Shown: piece after piece, positions 16,066-24,731 of the stretch | Position numbering within the stretch: the first letter of the stretch is position 1 | Layout of the letters: the number at the start of each line of letters is the position of its first letter | Source of the DNA: CAZEHJ01 sp964512485 | GTDB lineage: Bacteria > Bacteroidota > Rhodothermia > Rhodothermales > UBA10348 | Reading direction: 5' to 3' | DNA: 47,586 nt | Assembly: GCA_964512485.1 (NCBI GenBank) | Contig: CAZEHJ010000024.1 | Coordinates: 1 to 47,586, forward strand | Made by a program: the position numbers and the translations under genes | Notes under the pieces: generated by a model | Databases searched by the model: none | Told to the model about the DNA's origin: nothing | Seen by the model: the letters and a program-made list of their open reading frames with translations, nothing else

Positions 16066-18765
16066 TCAGGCCGAGGTGTGATCGGTCTGTTTCCCGTTTC
16101 CGTTCGAAGAGTACCGATCCAGAAGCAATGTCAAAGTCTGCGGATGTATGGGTTTCGACGCATAGTCGTCCATTCCGGCTTCGATACACTGGTGACGATC
16201 TGCTGTTGTCACATTCGCGGTAAGTGCGATAATTATAGGCTGCTCTACCTGGTCTTTCAGCTTTCTGATTTCGCGTGTCGCTTCCAGTCCATCCATACCA
16301 GGCATCTGTACGTCCATAAATACGAACGCGTACGAACCTGACTTGACGGACTCAACGGCTTTTTCACCGTTATCCACTACATCGACTACACAGCCCAGTT
16401 TTTCCAGCATTCGAACTCCGACTTTCTGGTTGACAGGATTGTCTTCGGCGATCAGCACTTTCAGTCGGTTGTGTTTTACAGCGTCCCTGTCTTCAGCAAG
16501 CTTGCCGGAAGAGCGAACCTTTTCCGAGTCTGAATCCAGAGAGAACACCTTCAGAGGGGTTTCAGATTTGCTGGCAAGATTGAGTATCACATCGTGAAGT
16601 GCCGCCCGGCGTATCGGTTTCAGCAGGCACTGAACTGAATCTCCACCTAGATTCTGATTGATGTGCCTCAACAGAACGATCGGCACATCGGGAGCAGCGT
16701 CATGCAGAACTTTGGCCACGGCTGCACCACCTACCCCGTCATATACCCGGCCATCTTCGTTAATGAAAATGCCGAAATACGATTCTTCAGCGAGAGCAGA
16801 GATGGCCGCTGCCTCTGACGAAACTGACTTCATGTTGATGCCATAAAGGTGCAGAGATGATTGCAATGCGGTACCCATCATCGGATTTTCGTTCAGAAAC
16901 AGAACACGATTCTGGCCATCAAGCTTTCCGATTGATCTAATCGGAACGTGAGCGGTCACTCCCGAATCAATCGTAAAGTGGAAGGTAGAGCCCTCTCCCA
17001 GTATACTGTCGACCCATAATGAACCGCTCATCAATTTTGCGAGACGCTGGCTGATCGTAAGACCGAGACCGGTTCCTCCAAATTTTCTGGATGTCGATGC
17101 CTCCGCTTGGGTGAACGGATCAAATAGCGTCGGTATATGTCGTTGATCGATTCCGATGCCCGTGTCTTCGACGGAGAACTGTAGAATCAGATTGCTGAGT
17201 CCACTCTTGAAACTGTTGACCCTGACCTGAACCTCTCCGTCATGCGTGAATTTGACCGCATTTCCGAGAAGGTTGACAAGGATCTGTTTTACCCGAGTAC
17301 CGTCACCGATTACCTGCTCCGGAACCTGGGAATCAACGATAAAGGAGATGTCCAGGCCTTTTTCAGCCGCCTGTCGAGAAACCATTCCGATTGCATCTTC
17401 AACGCAGGCGGAGATGTTATACTTTTCTTCCTCTAATGTGACGGCACCCGCCTCGATTTTAGAGAAATCCAGAACGTGGTTTACGACTCCAAGAAGAGAC
17501 TCTCCACTGGTCCTGATGACGTCCACTACTTCGAGCTGATCGGCCTTCATTTCTTCTGTTGAAAGCAGACTTGTCATTCCGATAATACCATTGAGAGGTG
17601 TACGGATCTCGTGACTCATGCTGGCCAGAAACTCTGCTTTTTGTTTGGAGGCATGTTCAGCCTCAATTTTCGCTTCGTCCAGATCAGTAATAGCCTCGTC
17701 AAGCTGCGACGTTCTCTCTTCCAGTTCGTCAGCGTACTGGCGTAGCGCTGCTTTTGAAACCAGAAGGTCATCTTGAGCTTCCTTACGCAGACGAACCTGT
17801 TCCGCAACATCGCGGAAAGAGCTCATCAGATCGGACAGATCCTCATTCTCATCATCTCCTTCGACAAATGACCCCTCATCAATGTCTTCTCCGTCTGCCA
17901 CGCGCCGAGCAAATTGCCGAAGATGTGCGAGTGGCTTCAGAATAGATTTCGCGACATACATCGAGTAGATGATTCCAAATCCGAATGCCAGCAACATTAA
18001 GCCAAGAGACGTCCACAAGAACATCTGTGCTCGCTCCTGCTCCACATCCACTACGTGCTGCAGGGTCTGACCGATCGCATTCTGCAAATACTTCATTTCG
18101 TCCCTGATCCACTCAGCCTGTTGGACGAGGGAAACCAGCTCATCGAAATCGCGCTGATATTCGCTCAGTTCCGAGTACAGTTCAGCCGAATCATCTCTTG
18201 ACATCCCGCTTTCGAACAAGCTCGACATCAGATCGTCCACGGCACTGTGGACGCCGTCTGCGTACGTTTCGTCTTCTCTCAGGAGGAAGTTTTTCTCTGC
18301 TCGTCGAGCGCTCAACAATAAAATCAGTACCTGGTCTGCCCTTTCGGCTTCGACTTTGGCTTCTATCCAATTGAGGCGGTCACGAATCTTGCCTTCGACT
18401 CCTTCATTTTCGTAAAACCCTCGCTGCTGATATACTTCGATCAGGTTGTCAACAGAATGCAGATAAAGAAGAACTTCGTTGTGCAGCTTCTGATAGTTGT
18501 CCGCTCGTATTCCATCCCTGACAACGTTATCAGCCTTCTGAAGAAGGATTTCTGTGTCCTTGGCGAATTGAGGATCACGAGTAATGACAAAGTCCCTGAC
18601 CTGATTATTGGCCAGAAGAATGGTTCTCTCAAGATCGCGAACGCGATCCCGTTCTTCCATGGCCGAAAGTGACATAAAGGCCAGGGACAGAACTGTAAAT
18701 GAGACGACGAAAACGATACCGATGAGGCTGACCGTTCTGCCGTACAATGAGAGCAGCTTTGTCAT
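16066..18765 (-). CDS. Hybrid sensor histidine kinase with degenerate and intact receiver domains
   Basis: An 899-residue membrane kinase. There is a first helix at about residues 12-33, a roughly 210-residue all-alpha periplasmic region (about 35-245), a second helix at about 248-271, and HAMP (about 272-325). A coiled coil leads into HisKA with SHEIRTPLNGIIGM (phospho-acceptor His385). The HATPase domain has Asn498/Asn502 in its N box and a GTGLGL G2 box. A receiver-like domain at about 620-730 lacks the usual acidic triad and phospho-Asp, so it is probably non-phosphorylatable. A second receiver (about 768-885) is intact, with Glu/Asp at 774-775 and phospho-Asp818 in FMDVQMPGMDG. No Hpt or output domain is present. 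The helical sensor resembles HBM/MCP-type ligand-binding bundles; the ligand is unknown. No partner regulator is adjacent. Confidence 0.93.
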   Translation of the reverse strand: MTKLLSLYGRTVSLIGIVFVVSFTVLSLAFMSLSAMEERDRVRDLERTILLANNQVRDFVITRDPQFAKDTEILLQKADNVVRDGIRADNYQKLHNEVLLYLHSVDNLIEVYQQRGFYENEGVEGKIRDRLNWIEAKVEAERADQVLILLLSARRAEKNFLLREDETYADGVHSAVDDLMSSLFESGMSRDDSAELYSELSEYQRDFDELVSLVQQAEWIRDEMKYLQNAIGQTLQHVVDVEQERAQMFLWTSLGLMLLAFGFGIIYSMYVAKSILKPLAHLRQFARRVADGEDIDEGSFVEGDDENEDLSDLMSSFRDVAEQVRLRKEAQDDLLVSKAALRQYADELEERTSQLDEAITDLDEAKIEAEHASKQKAEFLASMSHEIRTPLNGIIGMTSLLSTEEMKADQLEVVDVIRTSGESLLGVVNHVLDFSKIEAGAVTLEEEKYNISACVEDAIGMVSRQAAEKGLDISFIVDSQVPEQVIGDGTRVKQILVNLLGNAVKFTHDGEVQVRVNSFKSGLSNLILQFSVEDTGIGIDQRHIPTLFDPFTQAEASTSRKFGGTGLGLTISQRLAKLMSGSLWVDSILGEGSTFHFTIDSGVTAHVPIRSIGKLDGQNRVLFLNENPMMGTALQSSLHLYGINMKSVSSEAAAISALAEESYFGIFINEDGRVYDGVGGAAVAKVLHDAAPDVPIVLLRHINQNLGGDSVQCLLKPIRRAALHDVILNLASKSETPLKVFSLDSDSEKVRSSGKLAEDRDAVKHNRLKVLIAEDNPVNQKVGVRMLEKLGCVVDVVDNGEKAVESVKSGSYAFVFMDVQMPGMDGLEATREIRKLKDQVEQPIIIALTANVTTADRHQCIEAGMDDYASKPIHPQTLTLLLDRYSSNGNGKQTDHTSA

Positions 18766-18868
18766 ATCAAGTTGTGTGAGAGTTGAGCATCAGCTCTTGC
18801 TGTTCACAACATAGATCGACAAAAATTCGCCTTTGTTAAGTCTTTAGAGCCACTTTTTCCATATTAAA

Positions 18869-19825
18869 TCAATTTCGACCCAGAATTTTTTCGATCTCCG
18901 AAGCAACCGCATCATCCAGATCCAGATCCGCACCTCCGACGGTCGAATTCAGTTGATCTGGGCGCCTCGCTCCAACAATCGCAGATGTGACCGTGGCATC
19001 TCTGAGCGTCCAGGCTATGGCAAGCTCCGCAAGCGAGGCGCCCAGACGCGCAGCAAGAGGCTTCAGTAATTCAACGGTTTCGAGGTTTTTTGCGAAATTT
19101 GGCTGCTGAAAATGTTCGTTTTTCCTTCTCCAGTCGTCGGCAGGCAGTGCTTCCAATCGCTCCTGGGAGAACGCCCCTGTCAATAAACCCGCCTGCATAG
19201 GGCTGTACGGCACCACTCCGACGTCATTCGTGCGACACCAACTCAGCGTTTCGACCTCAAAATCACGCCTGAGCATGCTATATGGCGGCTGCAAAGAAGC
19301 TACGGGGTGGATTCGGACGACCCGTTCCAGCTGGGAAACACTGAAATTGGAGACCCCGATGTGGCGAACCAGTCCTTCTTCCTTGATGCGCGCCATTTCT
19401 TCCCAGGCCTCTTCAATATCACCATCGGGATTGGGCCAGTGCATCTGGTAGAGATCGATCTGACTGATATTCAGCCGTTTCAGGCTGTTTTCAACTTCCC
19501 GGCGCACGCTTTCAGCCCTCAATCGGGAGTAAACAGTCCTTTCTGATGGATCATCCCACACCAGTCCGCACTTCGTAGCCACGATTACCCGGTCGCGAAT
19601 ACCCTCTATAGCTCTTCCAACGACGGTTTCGGAATGTCCCAGCCCATAACACGGAGCAGTATCCAACCAGTTTATGCCCAATTCCAGCGCATGGTGAATG
19701 GTTTTTATGGAATCGTCGTCATTTTGAGGTCCCCACCCCCAATCCCAAGGGCCTCCGATGGCCCAGGTACCCAGGCCCATCGTTGTCAGATGCAGATCTG
19801 TTGATCCAAGTCGTCTTGTCCTCAT
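18869..19825 (-). CDS. Aldo/keto reductase
   Basis: A 318-residue TIM-barrel NADPH-dependent oxidoreductase. The catalytic tetrad is visible: Asp55 and Tyr60 in LDTAPCYGLGHSE, Lys85 in VATKCGL, and His129 in LYQMHWP. The cofactor-binding end has SAIVGARRPDQL, typical of the YajO/YghZ-like or GroES-free bacterial AKRs. The carbonyl substrate is not predictable. The start at ATG 19825 lies 7 nt after the acyltransferase stop, so it is the last gene of a hinT-OMP-coaE-plsC-akr operon. A 103-nt gap separates it from the histidine-kinase start downstream. Confidence 0.93.
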   Translation of the reverse strand: MRTRRLGSTDLHLTTMGLGTWAIGGPWDWGWGPQNDDDSIKTIHHALELGINWLDTAPCYGLGHSETVVGRAIEGIRDRVIVATKCGLVWDDPSERTVYSRLRAESVRREVENSLKRLNISQIDLYQMHWPNPDGDIEEAWEEMARIKEEGLVRHIGVSNFSVSQLERVVRIHPVASLQPPYSMLRRDFEVETLSWCRTNDVGVVPYSPMQAGLLTGAFSQERLEALPADDWRRKNEHFQQPNFAKNLETVELLKPLAARLGASLAELAIAWTLRDATVTSAIVGARRPDQLNSTVGGADLDLDDAVASEIEKILGRN

Positions 19826-19832
19826 AATAGTC

Positions 19833-20411
19833 TCAGGCTAAATCCGGGTGGCGCGGGGTGAATCGGCCAAAAAACTCCTGAAGCACCCTGACATCTTGGT
19901 CAAAATCCTCTCCAGGCTCGAATATGGGACCAAAATGGACACGTTTTGTCCCGAAGTCTATTGCAGATGGCAGAATTGGGACGCCCGCCATTTTGGCAAT
20001 TCGGTGGAATCCAGGTTTCCAACGGACCACTTTCCGCCGCGTACCTTCCGGTGAGATGGCGAGTAAAAACTGATCTCTTCGTTCAAATTGGACGATAATG
20101 TCCCGGAAAATCGTCCCTGGCTGGTCACGGTTGACCGGAATCCCCCCGAAATAGGCGAACAGTCTTCGAAAAGGAGGCTTGAAAATCGTGTGCTTGCCCA
20201 CCCAGTGTACGTCCAGTTCGATGCTCCAAACGGTCAGAAGGCCTACTATAAAGTCCCAGTTCGAAGTGTGGGGTCCGCCGATGAGCACCATCTTTGGATG
20301 GTCGGGGATGTCTCCTTCCACGCTCCAGCCAGACATATTCAATAGCCAGGTTGCCAGCACACGCAGAAACCGGTTTCTGCGACGGGGTGCCGTGTCTGTC
20401 CGCTCATCCAT
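19833..20411 (-). CDS. 1-acylglycerol-3-phosphate acyltransferase-like protein (PlsC family)
   Basis: About 192 residues of the PlsC/LPLAT fold. Motif I is HTSNWD (the HX4D catalytic pair), a GGIPVNRD segment serves as motif II, and PEGTRR is motif III, the glycerol-phosphate binding EGTR. A following region, AGVPILPSAIDFG, is motif IV-like. It is shorter than classical PlsC and lacks a clear long N-terminal membrane helix, so it belongs to the short lysophospholipid-acyltransferase-like group. Substrate could be a lysophospholipid or another acyl acceptor. ATG 20411 is preferred over the GTG at 20420 because AGGAG sits 8 nt upstream of it. It overlaps the 3' end of coaE by 8 bp. Confidence 0.88.
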   Translation of the reverse strand: MDERTDTAPRRRNRFLRVLATWLLNMSGWSVEGDIPDHPKMVLIGGPHTSNWDFIVGLLTVWSIELDVHWVGKHTIFKPPFRRLFAYFGGIPVNRDQPGTIFRDIIVQFERRDQFLLAISPEGTRRKVVRWKPGFHRIAKMAGVPILPSAIDFGTKRVHFGPIFEPGEDFDQDVRVLQEFFGRFTPRHPDLA

Positions 20412-21039
20412 CAGCACCACTCCTGCTATCGGAACCGTCCGGAGCCTGGGAAATGAGGTCAGACCAGAATGCCTCTACCTTTGACTTCAGGTCCTGCAGG
20501 CCGGAATCATTCACGACGAGAACATCGGCCACCGCACGATAAACTTCTTCGTCAGGCTGAGCATCCATCCGGCTCTCTATCTCGGACAGGGAAGCACCAT
20601 CCCTGACCATGGCTCGTTCGAGCCGGAGCGACTTTGGTGCCAACACAGCGACAAGCACATCCAGGGAATCTCTCCAGACGGGAGCTGGAAGCAACGCGGC
20701 CTCGCGGACAATGGCCGGCGCCCCTGCCGATTGAGCCTGTTTTGCAGCTTCTTCGAAGCGCGCGAATACGGCCGGGTGAACAACGGAATTCACTTTCTCA
20801 CGAAGATCAGCGTCTGCAAATATTCGCTCTGAAATAAACGATTTGTTCAGCGACCCGTCGGCTTGATAGGCTTCACGGCCCAGAATGTCTGAGAGTCTAT
20901 TGACGACCTCCCGATCCTCAACCATGCTCGCCTTAGCCTGAGAGTCCGCGTCGAATACAACGGCACCCATCGCCTCAAGGAATGAGCGAACCTCCGATTT
21001 CCCGCTCCCGATTCCGCCTGTAAGTCCGATTCGAATCAT
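20404..21039 (-). CDS. coaE: Dephospho-CoA kinase
   Basis: A 211-residue P-loop kinase for the last step of coenzyme A synthesis, phosphorylating the 3'-hydroxyl of dephospho-CoA. The P-loop GLTGGIGSGKS starts at residue 4. A VFDADSQAK segment holds the substrate aspartate, and a basic HPAVFARFEE region and a lid with conserved arginines (SLRLERAMVRDG) follow. ATG 21039 is chosen because it places MIRIGLTGG at the N-terminus as in the family; a start at 21066 would add nine residues and overlap the upstream gene. It sits 14 nt after the outer-membrane-protein stop and overlaps plsC, so the genes are translationally linked. Confidence 0.95.
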   Translation of the reverse strand: MIRIGLTGGIGSGKSEVRSFLEAMGAVVFDADSQAKASMVEDREVVNRLSDILGREAYQADGSLNKSFISERIFADADLREKVNSVVHPAVFARFEEAAKQAQSAGAPAIVREAALLPAPVWRDSLDVLVAVLAPKSLRLERAMVRDGASLSEIESRMDAQPDEEVYRAVADVLVVNDSGLQDLKSKVEAFWSDLISQAPDGSDSRSGADG

Positions 21040-21053
21040 GTGCACGCTTCCGG

Positions 21054-23063
21054 TCAAAACATCCATCGCATACTCACGGCGAGGTTGGGAATGATGGTTC
21101 TCTTGCCTCGATCAGCTGCTTTATGAATGACAGCTTCAAGTCCTTCTGGAAGATCACCATACAATCGATGGGATACCCGCTGAATAGTAGCCCATCCATC
21201 AATTCGAAGAAAGGCGTTTCTTCTCATCGGCCAGACGATGGCCGTCGTGGGGCCTATCTGTCCAATGCGTTTGCGTCCCATCCTCGATATGGACAGCTCT
21301 TGTTCCTCATCTTCTGGTCGGTAGCGAACCGTGGCTGCCCGGTCAAAATCCGTACGGATGAAAGCACGCAGTCCCAGCTCTGTCTGAATTTTTCGGCCTG
21401 CCTGAACCCGGGCCCACATGCTGTAGGTTCTGAGCGTATCGAACGGAATTTCGGCGAAAACGTCGTCCAGGAAACGACCTAACTGGAGGTCTGATGACGA
21501 GGCAGAAACGAGAGCCCGGAATCCACCACCGAAATCGTGGTCCGCCTCCAGTTCGAAGCGCATCTCGCGTGCTGACTGGTCGGTAGGACGACGACCAGGT
21601 AGCAGAAAGTCATCCACCGTATAGGTTGCACGGACTTCAGAAGTGAATCGGAGACGCGTCCGGGAGGAGGGCCGCCACTGGATGCCCGGCCGATATCTGA
21701 TCGAGCGTTGCACCGAGTTTTCAGCCGAGCGCAAGGACTTCAGATATACCGTGTGAAACCTCGAGCCCAGAATCTGCACCGTTACATCCAGACCGTCCCG
21801 GATTCTGAATCGGGACCCGAGCAATGCGTTGTACAGAAGTTCATCCCGATCATCAAGATTTATGTCGGGCGTGTCGTGCCTGAGAATGTTGGCCGAACCG
21901 TCAAACTGCAAATTCCACCAACGGGCTGGAGAAAGATCCACCGAAGTCTGTAGGCCGAAGTATCCCCTCTCATTGTCCGCCTGCCGCAGAAGGTCCAGTT
22001 TCTGACTCGCCTGCGCGGCCGGGAGGTCGTCCGCGTTGTCCAGTTGCCTTCTCTCCACCTCAACGCCAGCCACGAACGCGACCCTTGCGCGTGTCGCTGC
22101 CTGATCATATCTCGCGGCCAGAGCCACTTCCACCGTCCGACGGTTGAAGTCGGAATCGAAAAACAACGCCGATTCAGGTGCGCGAAGCGTCTCGACCTTT
22201 CGAGAATTGGCCGAGATGTCCAATGAACCGGTCAGCCATATGGGTGAAGACACCTGCGATTCCACGTCAATTCCGACAGTGACCGTATCGCTGCGAGTGG
22301 ATTCAACCGTTTCGGCGCGACGCCCTGCCGAGTCCTCTCGATTCAAAAATGACGCCGCCTGATAGGCGTCGCGCCGAACACTCGAACCTCGAAAACGTGT
22401 TCGGACCGTCGTCTTTTCAAAAGTGCGACTGCTGTTCATCATCGATCGAAGAACTCTCCCGACTCGAGGGCTCATGCGTTGTATCTGAACGAGACCGCCG
22501 GCTTCCACCATGTACCCGTGGAAATCGGTAATGGGCAGTCCATAGCGCAGGCCAACACCCGGTCCAATATCTGTTCTGATCGGAAGATTGGTCGCATCAA
22601 CTCCAAAACCCGGACGAGCATCTGTGGCAATACCCACGACAGGTTCGACCCAGAGCGAACTCGTGGGAGTAAAACGAACGCCGGCCCACGTGTCCTGACG
22701 GAAGACTCTACTGAGACTGAACCAGTCCGCCGACCCGTACAGAACGAAGTCAGACGACCGGGATCGAATTCCCCTCTCTGCCCGGAAGGATGTGCGGTTT
22801 TCATCCCTGAACGTGAGGCGATCGTCGAACAATATGAACGCGTCGGATCTGAATTGATTCGCGAGACTGACATCCCACTCCTCAATCCGGGATTGCGCCA
22901 GAATGCTTGCGCTCCAGCGGTATCTATTGACGTCCCGCTCGAATCCAGTATCGACACTACTCTGTGCGCGGACTCCCGCTGATGCTCCGGTCCAGAAGAA
23001 GACGGAGATCATCGCGATCAGAATCGGAAAGGAAGAGCGGTATTTGCGAGTAAACAGCCTCAA
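21054..23063 (-). CDS. Predicted outer-membrane beta-barrel protein of unknown function
   Basis: A 669-residue exported protein. A basic start (MRLFTRKYR) and hydrophobic core lead to a likely signal-peptidase site near VRAQS. The rest is rich in alternating short amphipathic segments with many Arg, Asp, Ser and aromatic residues, for example VTVGIDVESQV, RTRLRFTSEVRATYTV and AVSMRWMF. This pattern and the terminal Phe are typical of outer-membrane barrels. I see no plug domain or TonB box and no family I can name. The start codon appears to be TTG, the only one keeping a full signal peptide. It lies between hinT (27 nt upstream) and coaE (14 nt downstream), an unexpected place for a barrel of this size. 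Confidence 0.75.
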   Translation of the reverse strand: MRLFTRKYRSSFPILIAMISVFFWTGASAGVRAQSSVDTGFERDVNRYRWSASILAQSRIEEWDVSLANQFRSDAFILFDDRLTFRDENRTSFRAERGIRSRSSDFVLYGSADWFSLSRVFRQDTWAGVRFTPTSSLWVEPVVGIATDARPGFGVDATNLPIRTDIGPGVGLRYGLPITDFHGYMVEAGGLVQIQRMSPRVGRVLRSMMNSSRTFEKTTVRTRFRGSSVRRDAYQAASFLNREDSAGRRAETVESTRSDTVTVGIDVESQVSSPIWLTGSLDISANSRKVETLRAPESALFFDSDFNRRTVEVALAARYDQAATRARVAFVAGVEVERRQLDNADDLPAAQASQKLDLLRQADNERGYFGLQTSVDLSPARWWNLQFDGSANILRHDTPDINLDDRDELLYNALLGSRFRIRDGLDVTVQILGSRFHTVYLKSLRSAENSVQRSIRYRPGIQWRPSSRTRLRFTSEVRATYTVDDFLLPGRRPTDQSAREMRFELEADHDFGGGFRALVSASSSDLQLGRFLDDVFAEIPFDTLRTYSMWARVQAGRKIQTELGLRAFIRTDFDRAATVRYRPEDEEQELSISRMGRKRIGQIGPTTAIVWPMRRNAFLRIDGWATIQRVSHRLYGDLPEGLEAVIHKAADRGKRTIIPNLAVSMRWMF

Positions 23064-23090
23064 TGATTCACGGTGAAACCGGTTGCCGAT

Positions 23091-23435
23091 TCAACCCGGA
23101 GGCCACCTGAGTTTTTTACCACCGATGAGATGCAGATGAATGTGAGGAACCGTCTGAAGTCCGTCTTCACCACAGTTGAAAACCGTACGATAGCCATTCT
23201 CACAGCCCTCAGATGCCGCAATATTTTTTGCACACAGGTGCAGATGTCCCACCAATTCACGGTCTTCGGCCGTCAGATCATCAAGTGATGGAATCGGCCT
23301 TCGCGGAACAACAAGAATGTGAACGGGGGCCTGAGGATTGATATCACGGAATGCCAGACATAAATCGTCCTCATAAACGATGTCTGCCGGTATTTCCCCG
23401 TCCGCGATCTTTTCAAAAAGTGTTTTCTCTGCCAT
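23091..23435 (-). CDS. HIT family nucleotide-binding protein (HinT-like)
   Basis: A 114-residue histidine-triad protein. The catalytic motif HIHLHLIGG lies near the C-terminus (about residues 97-105), the conserved FRDINPQAPVHILVVP strand is central, and the N-terminus TLFEKIADGEIPADIVYEDD is standard for HINT. Such enzymes hydrolyse purine nucleoside phosphoramidates and acyl-adenylates. The length is normal. It is the first gene of the leftward operon with the barrel protein, coaE, plsC-like and akr, and is divergent from the pterin synthase gene, with about 185 bp between the starts. Confidence 0.94.
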   Translation of the reverse strand: MAEKTLFEKIADGEIPADIVYEDDLCLAFRDINPQAPVHILVVPRRPIPSLDDLTAEDRELVGHLHLCAKNIAASEGCENGYRTVFNCGEDGLQTVPHIHLHLIGGKKLRWPPG

Positions 23436-23620
23436 ATCATTCCGGCGTTTGATTGTCGGTCCAATATAGGATCCTTCTCACCGCGATCCCCGCCCATTCT
23501 GGCTCTATGCTCGCCTATTGGGCGATGGAGGTGATTGATGGAACGCACGGGGCCACCCACCGGTTGTAGCGCTTCCGCACCGCCCAGAGCGGTAGCATCA
23601 ACGAATTTCGCGATCTGAAC

Positions 23621-24034
23621 ATGCCAATCGTTTACGTAACACGGAAAACACGCTTCAACGCGGCGCACCGACTCCACAACCCGGACAAGTCCGACGAATG
23701 GAATCGTGAAACATTTGGCAAGTGTAATTCACCCAACTGGCATGGCCACGATTACCGTATGGAAGTGACGGTTGCCGGTTCTCCGGAAGCCGACACCGGT
23801 TATGTGATCGACTTGTCCGAGCTCAAAAGAATCGTTCACCAGAAAGTGGTTGATAAATGCGATCATGCGAATCTGAATCTGGATGTCGACTTTTTGGCCG
23901 GAATTATTCCTTCAACGGAAAATCTGGTCATCGCTTTCTGGAATCAGATCGAGCCGGAGATAAGCGGAGGAAGACTTACCTCCATTCGCTTGTTTGAGAC
24001 CGAGCACAATTCTGTTGAATACAAGGGCGAGTAA
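23621..24034 (+). CDS. 6-pyruvoyl-tetrahydropterin synthase-like protein (PTPS/QueD superfamily)
   Basis: A 137-residue T-fold enzyme acting on 7,8-dihydroneopterin triphosphate. Zinc ligands are His16 (FNAAHRL), His41 and His43 (HGH). The catalytic residues are Cys35, Asp81-His82 (KCDHANLNL) and the pterin-anchoring glutamate Glu126 in RLFETEHN. The cysteine is spaced Cys-x5-His-Gly-His, as in the animal tetrahydrobiopterin enzyme, whereas QueD uses Cys-x3-HGH. The ending EYKGE also resembles the animal enzyme. folE follows 38 nt later, supplying the substrate. A biopterin-like or other reduced pterin product is therefore more likely than queuosine precursor, though this is an inference; no queC/queE is present. 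Confidence 0.88.
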   Translation: MPIVYVTRKTRFNAAHRLHNPDKSDEWNRETFGKCNSPNWHGHDYRMEVTVAGSPEADTGYVIDLSELKRIVHQKVVDKCDHANLNLDVDFLAGIIPSTENLVIAFWNQIEPEISGGRLTSIRLFETEHNSVEYKGE

Positions 24035-24072
24035 GCACAACCAATTCAATTACTGACGTGAATTCAGGCGAA

Positions 24073-24681
24073 ATGGAAAACAAAGCATTGTTCAACGAAG
24101 AGCATACGTATGACGCGGATTCGCTCGAAACCATCGGCGAAGGTGTATTCAGAACTCTTCGTGCCCTGGGAGAAGACCCGAATCGCGAGGGCCTGGTCAA
24201 AACTCCAGAGCGTGTGGCAAAAGCTATGCTATTTCTGACCCAGGGATATGCCCAGGATGCCGGTCAGATTCTTCGCAGCGCTGTCTTCGAAGAGTCATAT
24301 GATGAAATGATCCTCGTAAAGGATATCGAGATCTACAGTATGTGTGAGCACCATATGGTTCCGTTTTTCGGAAAGGCTCATGTCGCCTATATACCCAATG
24401 GCCGAATCGTGGGCCTGTCGAAGATCCCGCGCGTTGTGGACGTTTTCGCGAGACGACTCCAGGTACAAGAGCGACTGACAATACAGATTCGGGATGCGAT
24501 CGAAGAGACCCTTCGTCCACAGGGAGTCGCCGTTGTCATCGAAGCCACTCACCTTTGCATGGTGATGCGTGGAGTTCAGAAACAGAATTCAGTAACTACC
24601 ACGAGTTCGATGTCAGGACCATTTCTGGATAATACCCACACGCGTGCCGAGTTCATGCGACTCATCAATCACGGAAGCTGA
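24073..24681 (+). CDS. folE: GTP cyclohydrolase I
   Basis: A 202-residue GTP cyclohydrolase I, making 7,8-dihydroneopterin triphosphate from GTP. Zinc ligands are Cys91 and His94 in SMCEHHMVPF, and Cys162 in HLCMVMRG; the HHM and QKQNSVTTTS segments are standard. The start is set at ATG 24073 because AGG (24065-24067) lies five bases upstream; the GTG at 24058 has no such signal and adds five residues. It is downstream of the PTPS-like gene by 38 nt and probably in one transcript, forming a two-step pterin module. It converges on yqgE. Confidence 0.96.
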   Translation: MENKALFNEEHTYDADSLETIGEGVFRTLRALGEDPNREGLVKTPERVAKAMLFLTQGYAQDAGQILRSAVFEESYDEMILVKDIEIYSMCEHHMVPFFGKAHVAYIPNGRIVGLSKIPRVVDVFARRLQVQERLTIQIRDAIEETLRPQGVAVVIEATHLCMVMRGVQKQNSVTTTSSMSGPFLDNTHTRAEFMRLINHGS

Positions 24682-24731
24682 GCGAAAGGCGGGACTGCGT
24701 CCTGATCGACGATTCTTCCGACGGAGAACGA

